This document shows positions 16,801 to 26,661 of a stretch of DNA of 64,000 nt, piece after piece. The first letter of the stretch is position 1. Every line of letters begins with the position of its first letter. A model generated the notes under the pieces. The model was not told the DNA's origin. It saw nothing but the letters and a program-made list of their open reading frames with translations, and searched no databases. The stretch covers positions 59,803-123,802 of the forward strand of contig JAFTSA010000005.1 in NCBI GenBank assembly GCA_017461985.1. The letters run 5' to 3'. This DNA comes from Clostridia bacterium (GTDB taxonomy: Bacteria > Bacillota > Clostridia > Christensenellales > CAG-917). The translations under genes and the position numbers were made by a program.

Positions 16801-18012
16801 ATGAAAATTCTCGTTCTCAACGCAGGCAGTTCATCACTTAAATATCAACTTGTTGATATGGCAACAGAAACCGCAATCCTCACCGGCATTTGCGAAAGAA
16901 TCACCGCAGCAGGCGGCGTCCTCACCCAAAAGACAAAAGACGGCAAAAAACTTGTTGTCACAAAGGATATGCCCACCCACAAGGAAGCACTGGAACTTGT
17001 CCTTGGTGCACTTGTAGACCCCGAATACGGCGCAATCAAATCAGTTGACGAAGTGTCAGCAGTTGGTCACAGAGTTGTCCACGGCGGTGAAGACTTCACA
17101 ACCTCAGTGGTCATCGATGACGAAGTCGTCGCAATCTGCGAAAGAAACAGTGACCTTGCGCCTCTCCACAACCCCGGCAACGTGGCATGCATCAAGGGCT
17201 GCCAACAAGTTATGCCCGGCAAACCCATGGTTGCAGTGTTTGACACCACATTCCACTCAACAATCCCTGCAAAGGCATATATGTACGGCATCCGTTATGA
17301 AGACTATGAAAAGTTCAAAGTCCGCAAATACGGTTTCCACGGCACAAGCCACAAGTTTGTTTCAACCGAAGTTGCAAAATATCTTGGCAACCCCAACGCA
17401 AAAATCATCGTCTGCCACCTTGGCAACGGCAGCAGTTTGTCAGCAGTAAATGCAGGCAAGTGCGTTGACACAACAATGGGCTTCACACCTCTTGAAGGCG
17501 TTATCATGGGCACACGTTCAGGTGACATCGACGCAGGCGCAGTTGAATATCTTGGCAAAAAGCTTGGCAAGGATATGGGCGAAATGGTCACATACCTCAA
17601 CAAGAAATGCGGTATGTACGGCCTCAGCGGAGACTTCAGTTCAGACATGCGTGACCTTGAACCCAAGATGAAAGCAGGTGATGAAAAGGCAACCATCGCA
17701 ATCACCGCAGCAGGCTACCGCATCAAGAAGTACGTTGGCTCATTTGCAGCAGCACTCAATGGCGTTGATGCAATCGTCTTCACCGGTGGCATTGGTGAAC
17801 ACAGTGATGTCATGCGCAATCTCGTCGCAGGCGATATGCAATATCTCGGCGTTGAACTTGACCCCGAACTCAACAAGAAGTTTGTCAGCGGATATGAACC
17901 CGGCATCTATGAAATCCAATCAGCATCAAGCCGTGTGAAAGTGCTCGTTGCCACCACCAATGAGGAACTTTCAATCGCAAGAGAAACCAAAGCCCTTGTT
18001 GAAAACCTCTAA
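16801..18012 (+). CDS. ackA: Acetate kinase
   Basis: Uses acetyl phosphate to make ATP and acetate. The 403-residue protein starts MKILVLNAGSSSLKYQL and has VFDTTFH, HLGNGSSLSAV and FTGGIGEHS, all diagnostic of the ASKHA-fold acetate kinase. ATG at 16801 follows GGAGG at good spacing. It is co-transcribed with pta. No clear terminator lies between it and the rpmF promoter 55 bp downstream. Confidence 0.98.
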   Translation: MKILVLNAGSSSLKYQLVDMATETAILTGICERITAAGGVLTQKTKDGKKLVVTKDMPTHKEALELVLGALVDPEYGAIKSVDEVSAVGHRVVHGGEDFTTSVVIDDEVVAICERNSDLAPLHNPGNVACIKGCQQVMPGKPMVAVFDTTFHSTIPAKAYMYGIRYEDYEKFKVRKYGFHGTSHKFVSTEVAKYLGNPNAKIIVCHLGNGSSLSAVNAGKCVDTTMGFTPLEGVIMGTRSGDIDAGAVEYLGKKLGKDMGEMVTYLNKKCGMYGLSGDFSSDMRDLEPKMKAGDEKATIAITAAGYRIKKYVGSFAAALNGVDAIVFTGGIGEHSDVMRNLVAGDMQYLGVELDPELNKKFVSGYEPGIYEIQSASSRVKVLVATTNEELSIARETKALVENL

Positions 18013-18066
18013 AATCACCTATAAACGCAGTTTAAGGTCATAAAATAGAGAAATTATCGAAATCGT

Positions 18067-18095
18067 TTGACAAGAGTGTGATTATTCACTATAAT
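18067..18095 (+). promoter_or_regulatory. Promoter of rpmF
   Basis: Consensus TTGACA, 17-nt spacer, TATAAT. Confidence 0.9.
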
Positions 18096-18140
18096 CATAC
18101 AAGCAAAATATATTTGAATACTATAGCGGAGGATATAGAT

Positions 18141-18332
18141 ATGGCAACACCTAAAAATAAAATTTCACATTCAAAAACAAATTCCCGTTTTGCAAACTGG
18201 AAGAACAGACTCTCAACCCCCGGTCTTGTTGAATGCCCCCAATGCCACGAATTGAAGAAGAGCCACGTTGTCTGCCCCAAATGCGGATACTATGATGGCG
18301 AACAAATCGTAAGCAAGAACGAAGAAAAATAA
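18141..18332 (+). CDS. rpmF: 50S ribosomal protein L32, zinc-binding form
   Basis: A 63-residue basic protein beginning MATPKNKISHSKTNSRFANW, with the four-cysteine zinc site CPQC...CPKC. The GGAGG ribosome binding site is at 18128-18132. In most Firmicutes a DUF177 (yceD) gene sits directly upstream; here it is absent and rpmF has its own promoter. A terminator follows immediately. Confidence 0.95.
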   Translation: MATPKNKISHSKTNSRFANWKNRLSTPGLVECPQCHELKKSHVVCPKCGYYDGEQIVSKNEEK

Positions 18333-18340
18333 GGATGATT

Positions 18341-18367
18341 AGAGAGCGAGCAATTCGCTCTCTTTTT
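18341..18367 (+). terminator. Terminator of rpmF
   Basis: Stem AGAGAGCGA / TCGCTCTCT, then T4. It runs right up to the plsX start. Confidence 0.85.
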
Positions 18368-18374
18368 GTGTACT

Positions 18375-19400
18375 ATGAATTACAAAATTGTTGTTGACGC
18401 AATGGGTGGCGACCTTGCCCCCGAGGAAATAGTAAAAGGCACTCTTGACGCAGTAGAGAAGGACTTGGGCTTAGAGGTTATTCTTGTTGGCGACACTGAC
18501 AAGATGGATATGGCATCCATTGAAACTAGCGCAGGAAAGGACAGAATCACCGTTGTTGACGCAAAGGAAATCATCACCAACGATGACGTGCCCACCACTG
18601 CAATCAAGCGCAAGAAGGACAGTTCGCTCGTCAAGGCATTTGATCTTGTGGCGGCGGATGAAGAAGTGGGCGGACTTGTGTCAGCAGGCTCAACCGGTGC
18701 AGTTTTGGTCGGTGCATTTATGAAAGTGGGCAGAATCAAAGGCATTTCACGCCCCGCACTTGCACCTATGCTCCCCACGGTGAAGGGTGACAAAAAGGTT
18801 ATCCTCTGTGACTGTGGCGCAAACGTTGATTGCAAAGCAATCAATCTCCACCACTTCGGCATTATGGGCAACGCCTTTGCAAAGAGTATGCTTGGCATTG
18901 AAAACCCCGTCATTGGCCTTCTTTCAAACGGAGCAGAAGACCACAAGGGCAATGAGCTGAACCAAGAAGCCTTTGCACTTTTGAAGGAAGATGAAAATCT
19001 CAACTTCGTAGGCAACTGCGAAGCAAGAGACATCCTTTCAGGTGACTACGACGTGGTTGTGTCAGACGGTTTCAACGGCAACATCGCACTGAAATCAGCA
19101 GAAGGCACCGCAGGCGCGATCTTCTCAATCCTCACCGACGGCATTATGAACGGCGGGCTGAGAATGAAACTGGGCTATCTTATGCTCAAACCCGTCCTTA
19201 GAGTTGTCAAACGCAAACTTGACTACAATGCACAAGGCGGAGCAGTGTTCCTCGGTTGCAACAAAGTGGTTGTCAAAGCCCACGGCAGCAGCAAATCCGT
19301 GTCAATTTCAGCCTCAATAATTATGGCAAAGAAACTGGCAGAAGCAGGTCTCCCCGACCTTATTAGAAAAGGCATTGAAAGAGATGTTCAACAATCTTAA
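18375..19400 (+). CDS. plsX: Phosphate acyltransferase PlsX
   Basis: Makes acyl phosphate from acyl-ACP for phospholipid synthesis. The 341-residue protein has MNYKIVVDAMGGDLAPE at the N-terminus, GGLVSAGSTGAVLVGA and ALAPMLPT. ATG at 18375 lies only 8 bp beyond the rpmF terminator stem and has no Shine-Dalgarno sequence, so translation probably depends on readthrough transcripts or a leaderless-like start. It overlaps rnc by 17 bp. The acpP gene that usually follows plsX is missing. Confidence 0.95.
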   Translation: MNYKIVVDAMGGDLAPEEIVKGTLDAVEKDLGLEVILVGDTDKMDMASIETSAGKDRITVVDAKEIITNDDVPTTAIKRKKDSSLVKAFDLVAADEEVGGLVSAGSTGAVLVGAFMKVGRIKGISRPALAPMLPTVKGDKKVILCDCGANVDCKAINLHHFGIMGNAFAKSMLGIENPVIGLLSNGAEDHKGNELNQEAFALLKEDENLNFVGNCEARDILSGDYDVVVSDGFNGNIALKSAEGTAGAIFSILTDGIMNGGLRMKLGYLMLKPVLRVVKRKLDYNAQGGAVFLGCNKVVVKAHGSSKSVSISASIIMAKKLAEAGLPDLIRKGIERDVQQS

Positions 19401-20061
19401 AGTCCAAGAAATAGAGAAGATAATCGGTTATGAATTCAAGGACAAAAGCCTTTTGGTCCGTGCTTTCACACACCCTTCTTTGAAGCCTGACGTCACTGAA
19501 AACTATCAAACGATAGAGTTTCTTGGCGACAGCATTTTGGACTTTATCGTGGCGGAAAAACTGATGGAATTGCATCCCACTTTGAACGAAGGATTCCTCA
19601 CCAAGATGCGTGCACAAGTTGTCAGTGAGCAACCCTTGGCAGATGCAATCGGTCGCATTAGAATAGCGGAATTTATGCAATTTGGCATGGGTGAACGCCG
19701 TCATAAAATCTATGAGAATGACTCAATCAAGTGCGACCTTTTCGAGTCCATTGTCGGTGCAATCTATCTTGATGGCGGAATGAGTGAGGCAAAGCGTTTT
19801 GTCCTCACAATGCTTGACGAAGCAATCCAGTATGCCACAGCAGAAGAAGAGGTTGACGCCAAGTCTCGCCTCAATGAGTATGCCTCAAAACACGGACAAG
19901 AAGTGTCATACAAGATGGTTTCTCAGTCAGGCCCCGTCCACAAACCCACCTTTATATTTGAAGTGTACGTAGGCGGTGTATGTATGGGCAACGGCAGAGG
20001 CTCAACAAAGCAATCCGCACAACAATGGGCGGCAAAGGAAGCACTGCAAAAGTTGCTGTAA
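19384..20061 (+). CDS. rnc: Ribonuclease III
   Basis: Cleaves double-stranded RNA, including rRNA precursors. The 225-residue protein has the RNase III signature NYQTIEFLGDSILDFIV with catalytic acidic residues, a second acidic site DLFESIVGAIYLDGG, and a C-terminal double-stranded-RNA binding domain (about residues 155-225). ATG at 19384 lies inside the end of plsX; a TTG at 19375 in the same frame is an alternative. A hairpin with a T run follows at 20092. Confidence 0.95.
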   Translation: MFNNLKVQEIEKIIGYEFKDKSLLVRAFTHPSLKPDVTENYQTIEFLGDSILDFIVAEKLMELHPTLNEGFLTKMRAQVVSEQPLADAIGRIRIAEFMQFGMGERRHKIYENDSIKCDLFESIVGAIYLDGGMSEAKRFVLTMLDEAIQYATAEEEVDAKSRLNEYASKHGQEVSYKMVSQSGPVHKPTFIFEVYVGGVCMGNGRGSTKQSAQQWAAKEALQKLL

Positions 20062-20091
20062 GAAATCAACTGAATATCAAAACAAAAATGG

Positions 20092-20127
20092 ATGTTTCAC
20101 GGATTTTGTGAAACATTTATTTTTTTG
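20092..20127 (+). terminator. Terminator of rnc
   Basis: Stem ATGTTTCAC / GTGAAACAT with a 7-nt loop, followed by TTATTTTTTT. Confidence 0.85.
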
Positions 20128-20128
20128 C

Positions 20129-20157
20129 TTGAAAAGGGCTTTAATGTATGGTATAAT
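20129..20157 (+). promoter_or_regulatory. Promoter of smc-ftsY
   Basis: TTGAAA, 17-nt spacer, TATAAT. Confidence 0.85.
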
Positions 20158-20188
20158 TTTCTAAATTATAAAATGAGGAGTATTCGTT

Positions 20189-23100
20189 TTGAATCTTAAA
20201 CGTATCGAACTTCACGGTTTCAAGTCTTTCGCAGACAAGACTTTGATTCCATTAAAGGACGGCTTCACCGCCATCATCGGCCCTAACGGTTGTGGCAAAT
20301 CAAACGTTGCAGAAGCAATCCGCTGGACTCTTGGCGAGCAAAGCGCAAAGTCACTTCGTGGCAAGAGCATGCAAGACGTCATCTTTGCCGGCACTGAAAA
20401 GCGTCGCAGTATGTCATACAGTGAGGTTTCACTTATCTTTGACAATGAAGGTCACAAGATTTTCAACAACCTTCCTTTTGACGAAGTGTCCATCACTCGT
20501 AAGTTGGACAGAAGCGGTCTTTCAGAGTACTACATCAACAACACCCGTTGCCGTATGAAGGACATAATCAACCTTCTTCACGACACAGGCATAGGCAAGG
20601 AAGGCTATTCAATCATCGGTCAAGGACGTATTGACGAGATTTTGTCCGCAAAGCCCGAAGACAGAAGAAACATTTTTGAAGAGGCGGCGGGCATATCCAA
20701 GTTTAGAGCCCAAAGAGTAGAGGCGGAAAGAAAACTTGAAAAGACCGCACTCAACCTTCAAACCGCTAACGAAGTCATCGCAGAAATTGAAAGACACCTT
20801 GTGCCTCTTCGCCGTCAAGCAGAAACAGCAAAGAAGTATTTTGCTTTGAAAGAGAACTTGAAAAAGCAAGAGGTCAACCTTTACATTTACAACTACGAAA
20901 ACAACGAAACCATCAAAAAGAGAGTTTATGACCGCATAGACGAAACCAACAGCCTGTTGAAGGTCAAGGAACTTGCCTACAACGGCGCAGTGATGGAGTA
21001 TGAAAAATCCCTTCGTGAAAGCGCACTTCTTGACCAAACTTACGACGCAGAAAACGCAGAGTTGTTGTCACTGAAAGTCGATGCAGAAAAAACTGCCGGT
21101 GAAGTCAATGTGCTCAAAGAACGTATTGCCAACTTCCAAGCAGAAAAGGCACGTCTTGACGAGGACTTGAAGTCAGTTGACGCATCACTTGTCATTGCAG
21201 GTGATATGATAAGAAAGGCAGAAGCCAAAAAGGAAGAAGTCTTCAGTGATTATCTCAAAACTGGCAGTGAGTTTGAAAAGGCAGAAGAAAGATTGAAGTT
21301 GTTGTCCCGCTCAATTGAAGGCGGTGAAAGTGACCTTGAAACCAAAAATGCCGAGTATATTCGTGCCATTGAGGAACTTGGTGACCTTAGAAACAACTCC
21401 TCTGCATACATCCAAGAAAAGGGTGTCAACGAGGAAAGAGCCAAAAACTTGCTTGCTCTCGTCAATGAAAAGAAGGCAAAACTGGACGAAGAAAACACAG
21501 CCCTCTCAATTTGCGACTCAAATGTGAAGAGATGCAAAGAGGAACTCCGCTCAGTCCTTGAAGAATACAACGAAACTCTGTCTGAAAAGATGGACGCCTC
21601 TGAGGCAATCAAAGGCATCAATGAAGACGAAGTCAGCCTCAACAGCAAAGTAGGCTACGTTGAAACCCAACTTAAACTGGCAATCGCCATCAAAAACGAA
21701 TATTCAAGTTATCAAGAAGCCATCAAACGACTTATGGCAGACGCCAAGCACGATCCCGTTTTGCAAAGCAAAATTTTGGGCATTATGGCAGAAGTCATCG
21801 TCGTGCCCAAGGAGTATGAGTCCGCAATCGAATATGCTCTCGGCGGAAATATGCAAAACATTTTGGTTGAAACCGAAAGAGATGCAGGTGCGCTCATCAC
21901 TCACCTTAAACAAAAGAATTACGGCCGTGCCACCTTCCGTCCTCGCACTGCTTGCAGAAGAAGAAGTCTGCAAGGCTACGAGAGAGAAGTTTTGAAGGAG
22001 CAAGGTTGTCTTGGTGTGGCGGCGGACCTTGTCAGCTACGAACCCAAGTTTGACGATTTTGTCAGCGCACTGCTTGGCAACGTGGTCATCGTGGACAGTA
22101 TGCTCAGTGCAGAGCGCATTTGGAAGAAATATGACCGCGCATTCAAAATTGTCACCCTTGACGGCGAAGTGTACGCCAAGGGCGGTGAAGTGACAGGTGG
22201 CTCACGCAGAAACGCAATCAGTGGTCTTCTCTCACAAGAAGCACAAATCGAGCAACACAAGTCAAATCTTGAAAGAATAAGACGCAACATCCAAGCCCTC
22301 CGCGACCAAAGAGAGGACAGACAACGTGAAATCGAGCTTGCTGATGAAAAGATAGAAACACTTTCATCAAAAATCAGTGAACTCCGCATTGAAATCACCC
22401 TCAATGAAGACAAAGCAAAGAAATCCTTTGAAATCGTTGAAACCTTGACCGCAGAAATCTCTGCAGGAGCAGGAGAATACGAAATCGTCAAAGCCCGCAT
22501 CAAGGACCTCACTGAAAAGCTTTCATCAATAGATGAACTTGAAGCCCTTGTCAAGACGAGAGGTGACGAATACAACACCCTCGTAGCCCTCCAAAAGACG
22601 GAATCAGGGGAAAGAAAGAGTGAAAGAGACCAACTTAGTGAAGAAGTTATGAATCTCCGCATCAAGATGACTCAGACCAAGAGTGAACTTGACGGCTACG
22701 ATGCAGACATCTTCCGTCACAAGCGCGAAGCAGAAGGTCTTGAAGAAGAAAAACTTGACCTTATTGCCAAGATAAAGATTGTGGACGCCAATTTGGACAA
22801 CATAATCCACGCCCCCGAAAAGACATCTTTCTCAGATGCCGACTTGAAACGTATTAAGGAACTTGAATCCTCAATCGGCAACCTGTCCGAAAAGAAGCGC
22901 ACTCTGTCAAGCCGTATCCTTGAGCTTGACGCAGACAAGAACAGACTTCTTGAAGAAAAGAACGCTCTCACCGAAAAGAAGATTCGTGACGAAGGTATGC
23001 TTGAAAGAATTGACGATGAAAACCGTCACTTGCAAGAGCATATTCTTGAAGAATATGACTTGACTTACACCAGCGCTCTTGAATTCAAGGACGAAACCTT

Positions 23101-23812
23101 TGAGGCATACGGCGCAAAGACAGTCATCAGTGACTTGAAGAAGGACATCAACCGCCTTGGCGAAGTCAACCCCCTTGCAGTCCAAACCCTAGAGGAAACC
23201 GAAAAACGCTACGAAGAGCAAATTGTCATGCGCGATGACATACAAGCCGCCTATGACGATATCTTCAAGATTATTGAAGAGCTGACCACAGAAATGACAG
23301 GCAAGTTTGTCAGCGCATTTGAAAAGATCCAAGTCAACTTCAAGGACGTCTTCACACAATTGTTTGGCGGCGGAAAAGGTGAACTCCGTCTTGACACATC
23401 TGAAACAACAGACCCCTTGGAAGCAGGCATTGAAATCTATGCACAACCTCCCGGAAAGTCATTGAAACACATTTCATTGCTCTCAGGTGGTGAAAGAGCA
23501 GTCACGGCAATCGCAATTCTGTTCTCAATCCTGAGCTTGAAACCTATGCCTTTCTGCGTGCTTGACGAAATTGACGCAGCACTTGACGAATCCAACGCAA
23601 ACCTGTTTGCAGAGTTCATCACCAAGTTCTCAGACTACACACAATTCATCGTCATCACCCACCGTAAGCCTACAATGCGTCACGCAGACAGTATCTTCGG
23701 TGTCACCATGGAAGAGCGCGGTGTCACAAAGATAGTCGCAATCGAGTTTGAAGAAGCGGTGAAGGCCACCGAAGGTATGGAAGAAAACGACGGCCTTGCA
23801 ATGGAGGCATAA
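20189..23812 (+). CDS. smc: Chromosome segregation protein SMC
   Basis: Structural maintenance of chromosomes ATPase that compacts and separates the chromosome together with ScpA/ScpB. The 1207 residues show Walker A GPNGCGKSN (about residue 31-39), two long coiled-coil arms rich in E/K/L/R, a hinge domain around residues 505-650, the ABC signature LSGGERAVTAIAIL, and Walker B FCVLDEIDAALDESN. Translation starts at TTG (20189), 8 nt after GAGGAG; no ATG option gives the family N-terminus LKRIELHGFKSFADK. One base separates it from ftsY. Confidence 0.98.
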   Translation: MNLKRIELHGFKSFADKTLIPLKDGFTAIIGPNGCGKSNVAEAIRWTLGEQSAKSLRGKSMQDVIFAGTEKRRSMSYSEVSLIFDNEGHKIFNNLPFDEVSITRKLDRSGLSEYYINNTRCRMKDIINLLHDTGIGKEGYSIIGQGRIDEILSAKPEDRRNIFEEAAGISKFRAQRVEAERKLEKTALNLQTANEVIAEIERHLVPLRRQAETAKKYFALKENLKKQEVNLYIYNYENNETIKKRVYDRIDETNSLLKVKELAYNGAVMEYEKSLRESALLDQTYDAENAELLSLKVDAEKTAGEVNVLKERIANFQAEKARLDEDLKSVDASLVIAGDMIRKAEAKKEEVFSDYLKTGSEFEKAEERLKLLSRSIEGGESDLETKNAEYIRAIEELGDLRNNSSAYIQEKGVNEERAKNLLALVNEKKAKLDEENTALSICDSNVKRCKEELRSVLEEYNETLSEKMDASEAIKGINEDEVSLNSKVGYVETQLKLAIAIKNEYSSYQEAIKRLMADAKHDPVLQSKILGIMAEVIVVPKEYESAIEYALGGNMQNILVETERDAGALITHLKQKNYGRATFRPRTACRRRSLQGYEREVLKEQGCLGVAADLVSYEPKFDDFVSALLGNVVIVDSMLSAERIWKKYDRAFKIVTLDGEVYAKGGEVTGGSRRNAISGLLSQEAQIEQHKSNLERIRRNIQALRDQREDRQREIELADEKIETLSSKISELRIEITLNEDKAKKSFEIVETLTAEISAGAGEYEIVKARIKDLTEKLSSIDELEALVKTRGDEYNTLVALQKTESGERKSERDQLSEEVMNLRIKMTQTKSELDGYDADIFRHKREAEGLEEEKLDLIAKIKIVDANLDNIIHAPEKTSFSDADLKRIKELESSIGNLSEKKRTLSSRILELDADKNRLLEEKNALTEKKIRDEGMLERIDDENRHLQEHILEEYDLTYTSALEFKDETFEAYGAKTVISDLKKDINRLGEVNPLAVQTLEETEKRYEEQIVMRDDIQAAYDDIFKIIEELTTEMTGKFVSAFEKIQVNFKDVFTQLFGGGKGELRLDTSETTDPLEAGIEIYAQPPGKSLKHISLLSGGERAVTAIAILFSILSLKPMPFCVLDEIDAALDESNANLFAEFITKFSDYTQFIVITHRKPTMRHADSIFGVTMEERGVTKIVAIEFEEAVKATEGMEENDGLAMEA

Positions 23813-23813
23813 T

Positions 23814-24707
23814 ATGGGATTTTTTCAAAAAATAGCCGAAGGCATAAAGAAGACAAAGGATAATTTCCAAAAGAAGCTGTACTTTGCATTTTCCGCTCGC
23901 GCTCTTGACGATGAGTTTTATGAAAACTTGGAGGAAGCACTCCTTGCCGCAGATATGGGCATCACCGCCTCCGAGTCAGTCATAGACCAACTCCGTGACA
24001 GAGTGTTTGAAGAAAAGGTCAAAGCACCCGAAGACGCCAAGGAACTCCTCAAAGAAATCCTTGTTGGTGACATCGAGTTTGACGTGCCTGAATATGAATA
24101 CCCCCTTGTCATACTCCTTTCAGGAGTAAACGGCGTGGGCAAGACCACGGCTGTTGGCAAGTTGGCACATATGTTCAAAGAGCAAGGCAAATCAGTTGTT
24201 GTGGCGGCGGCAGACACCTTCCGTGCAGCAGCCAGTGAGCAACTTGAAGTGTGGGGACAACGTGCAGGAGTCCGTGTTGTCAAGCACGGCGAGGGCAGTG
24301 ACCCCGCAGCAGTTGTGTTCGACGCCATCTCATCAGCCAAGGCAAAGGGCACAGACGTAGTCCTCGTGGACACCGCAGGCAGACTTCACAACAAAGTCAA
24401 TCTTATGAACGAACTGAAAAAGATTTGCCGTGTTGTAGAGAGAGAACTTCCTGACGCTGATTTCAGGAAATATCTTGTCCTTGACGCCACCACTGGTCAA
24501 AACGCAGTGGCACAAGCAGAAGTATTTGGTGAAGCGGTTGACCTTGACGGCATAATCCTCACCAAGCTTGACGGCACAGCCAAGGGCGGAGTTGTTGTTG
24601 CAATCAGTGATGAACTTGAACTCCCCGTCCTCTACGTAGGCGTAGGTGAAAAGATAGACGACCTTATCCCCTTCGACGCCAAGGACTTTGTTGACGCCCT
24701 CATCTAA
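23814..24707 (+). CDS. ftsY: SRP receptor FtsY
   Basis: Membrane-associated GTPase that docks the SRP-ribosome complex at the translocon. The 297-residue NG domain has SGVNGVGKTTAVGKLA (G1), DTFRAAASEQL, VDTAGRLHNKVNLMNEL (G3) and TKLDGTAKGG (G4). The acidic A domain is absent, as in many Firmicutes; the short N-terminus MGFFQKIAEGIKKTK is amphipathic and could contact the membrane. GGAGG within the smc tail serves as its ribosome binding site. It works with Ffh (25239) and the SRP RNA (5998-6266). Confidence 0.97.
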   Translation: MGFFQKIAEGIKKTKDNFQKKLYFAFSARALDDEFYENLEEALLAADMGITASESVIDQLRDRVFEEKVKAPEDAKELLKEILVGDIEFDVPEYEYPLVILLSGVNGVGKTTAVGKLAHMFKEQGKSVVVAAADTFRAAASEQLEVWGQRAGVRVVKHGEGSDPAAVVFDAISSAKAKGTDVVLVDTAGRLHNKVNLMNELKKICRVVERELPDADFRKYLVLDATTGQNAVAQAEVFGEAVDLDGIILTKLDGTAKGGVVVAISDELELPVLYVGVGEKIDDLIPFDAKDFVDALI

Positions 24708-24859
24708 GTCGAAAATATAGGTCGAATATTTGCGAGTAGAAGTGGTGCGATTGGAAGAGGTGTAAGCAGAATTTTAACTTCAACCACACATCTTACTTAT
24801 TCCATCTTACTTCTTACATAAAATTTTATAAAAATTTATCTGGTGTTAGGCAAAAATGC

Positions 24860-24888
24860 TTGACACCTTTTATTTTTCTATGTAATAT
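24860..24888 (+). promoter_or_regulatory. Promoter of ylxM-ffh
   Basis: TTGACA, 17-nt spacer, TAATAT in a 216-bp gap after ftsY. Nothing else is recognised in that gap. Confidence 0.82.
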
Positions 24889-24923
24889 AGGTGTGAAGTA
24901 AAAAACCTTGACAGGAGAGCAGT

Positions 24924-25238
24924 ATGGATAGATTTGAGATTTCAACCCTTCGTGCCTACTACGGCGGACTGCTCACCGACAAGCAGGACGAGATGATTCG
25001 TCTTCACTACGATGAAGATATGTCCTACGGCGAGATTGCGGATATGTTTGAAGTGTCCCGCAACGCAGTGCTTGACAGCATCAACAAGGGCGTCAAACAT
25101 CTTGAAAACTATGAGAGTGCACTTCACCTTGTAGAGAAGGATATTCGCCTTCACGCTTTGCTTGATGAACTCGTGGACACCGCCGACACCACCGTCCTTG
25201 ACAAGGTTGAACAAATAAAGAAAATATTGGAGGGCTAA
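24924..25238 (+). CDS. ylxM: YlxM/p13-like HTH protein (UPF0122)
   Basis: A 104-residue protein with a sigma-region-4-like helix-turn-helix: TDKQDEMIRLHYDEDMSYGE followed by IADMFEVSRNAVLDSINKG. YlxM homologues are always encoded next to ffh and have been linked to SRP activity. The stop codon directly abuts the ffh ATG, so the two are translationally coupled. RBS is AGGAGAG. Confidence 0.92.
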   Translation: MDRFEISTLRAYYGGLLTDKQDEMIRLHYDEDMSYGEIADMFEVSRNAVLDSINKGVKHLENYESALHLVEKDIRLHALLDELVDTADTTVLDKVEQIKKILEG

Positions 25239-26567
25239 ATGGCAAACACTTTTGCATCTTTGAGTGACAGAATGAATCATATCTTCTCAAAGCTCCGCAA
25301 CAAGGGCAGACTCACCGAGCTTGAAATCAAACAAGCCATGAGAGAAATCCGTGTTGCACTGCTTGAAGCGGACGTCAACTTTCAAGTTGTAAAGCAATTT
25401 GTTGCATCCGTCAGCGAAAAGGCCATTGGTGAAGATATTCTGAAATCCCTCACCCCCGACCAACAAATCATAAAGATAGTCAACGAAGAGCTCATTGAGC
25501 TTATGGGCAGCAAAACCCAAAAACTTGCCGTCAGTGACCGTCAACCCACAGTGTACATGATGTGTGGTCTCCAAGGCGCAGGCAAGACAACAATGTGCGG
25601 AAAGTTGGCACTTTATCTCAAAAAGCAAAACAAAAAAGTTTTGCTCGTAGCATGCGACATCTATCGTCCCGCCGCAATCCAACAACTGAAAGTTGTGGCA
25701 GGCAAGGTTGGCACAGAAGTCTTTGAGGAAGGTCAAATCGACCCCGTCAAGATTGCCACCGACTCAATCCCTTATGCCCCCAAAAACGGCTACGACACAG
25801 TCATCATCGACACGGCAGGCCGTCTGCATATTGACGAAACGTTGATGGGCGAGCTTGTCAACGTCAAGAAGGCAGTGAAGCCCACTGAAATCCTCTTGGT
25901 TGTCGACTCAATGACAGGTCAAGACGCAGTCACCGTTGCAGACACCTTCAACAAGACTCTTGACATCACCGGCGTCATTATGACAAAGCTTGACGGCGAC
26001 ACCAGAGGCGGTGCAGCACTGTCAATCAAAGCAGTCACAGGCAAGTCAATCAAGTTCTGCGGTATCGGTGAAAAGATGGAAGAAATCGAGCCCTTCCACC
26101 CCGACCGTATGGCAAGCCGAATCCTGGGCATGGGTGACGTGCTCACCCTCATTGAAAAGGCAGAGTCCGCTTATTCACAAGAGCAGGCAATGAACCTGCA
26201 AAAGAAACTGAAAGAAAACAGTTTCAACTTGGAAGACTATCTTGAACAACTTGAAAGCGTAGGCAAGATGGGCAACCTTGGGGATATGATGAATATGATC
26301 CCCGGCCTCGCAGGAAAGATGAAAGGTGGCATGCCTGAAATCAATGAAAAGCAACTTCTTCGCACCAAGGCAATCATTCAATCAATGACCCCCAAGGAAA
26401 GAAGAAATCCCGACATAATCAAGGCTTCAAGACGCAAGCGTATAGCAGCAGGCAGTGGCACGTCAATCCAAGAAGTCAATCAACTTTTGAAACAGTTTGA
26501 ACTGACAAAGAATATGATGAGCCGTATGCAAAAGGGCGGACTGAGAGGCCTCCGCGGATTGTTCTAA
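25239..26567 (+). CDS. ffh: Signal recognition particle protein Ffh (SRP54)
   Basis: GTPase subunit of SRP that binds signal peptides and the 4.5S-type SRP RNA. The 442 residues contain G1 GLQGAGKTTMCGKLA, CDIYRPAAIQQL, DTAGRLHIDE, TKLDGDTRGGAALS, and a methionine-rich M domain in the C-terminal third (MGNLGDMMNMIPGLAGKM, SRMQKGG), where the RNA-binding helix-turn-helix lies. ATG starts right at the ylxM stop. Confidence 0.98.
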   Translation: MANTFASLSDRMNHIFSKLRNKGRLTELEIKQAMREIRVALLEADVNFQVVKQFVASVSEKAIGEDILKSLTPDQQIIKIVNEELIELMGSKTQKLAVSDRQPTVYMMCGLQGAGKTTMCGKLALYLKKQNKKVLLVACDIYRPAAIQQLKVVAGKVGTEVFEEGQIDPVKIATDSIPYAPKNGYDTVIIDTAGRLHIDETLMGELVNVKKAVKPTEILLVVDSMTGQDAVTVADTFNKTLDITGVIMTKLDGDTRGGAALSIKAVTGKSIKFCGIGEKMEEIEPFHPDRMASRILGMGDVLTLIEKAESAYSQEQAMNLQKKLKENSFNLEDYLEQLESVGKMGNLGDMMNMIPGLAGKMKGGMPEINEKQLLRTKAIIQSMTPKERRNPDIIKASRRKRIAAGSGTSIQEVNQLLKQFELTKNMMSRMQKGGLRGLRGLF

Positions 26568-26661
26568 ACAACACAACAGCCACTTTAAGTGGTCAAAAAC
26601 ATAAGATAAACAAACAAATATAACAAAATATAAAAACAATTTCTTCAAAGGAGAAACAATT

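Noticed and set aside
24708..24859. Structured RNA in the ftsY-ylxM gap
   Set aside because: Only weak, imperfect complementarity between purine-rich and pyrimidine-rich stretches; no family resemblance.
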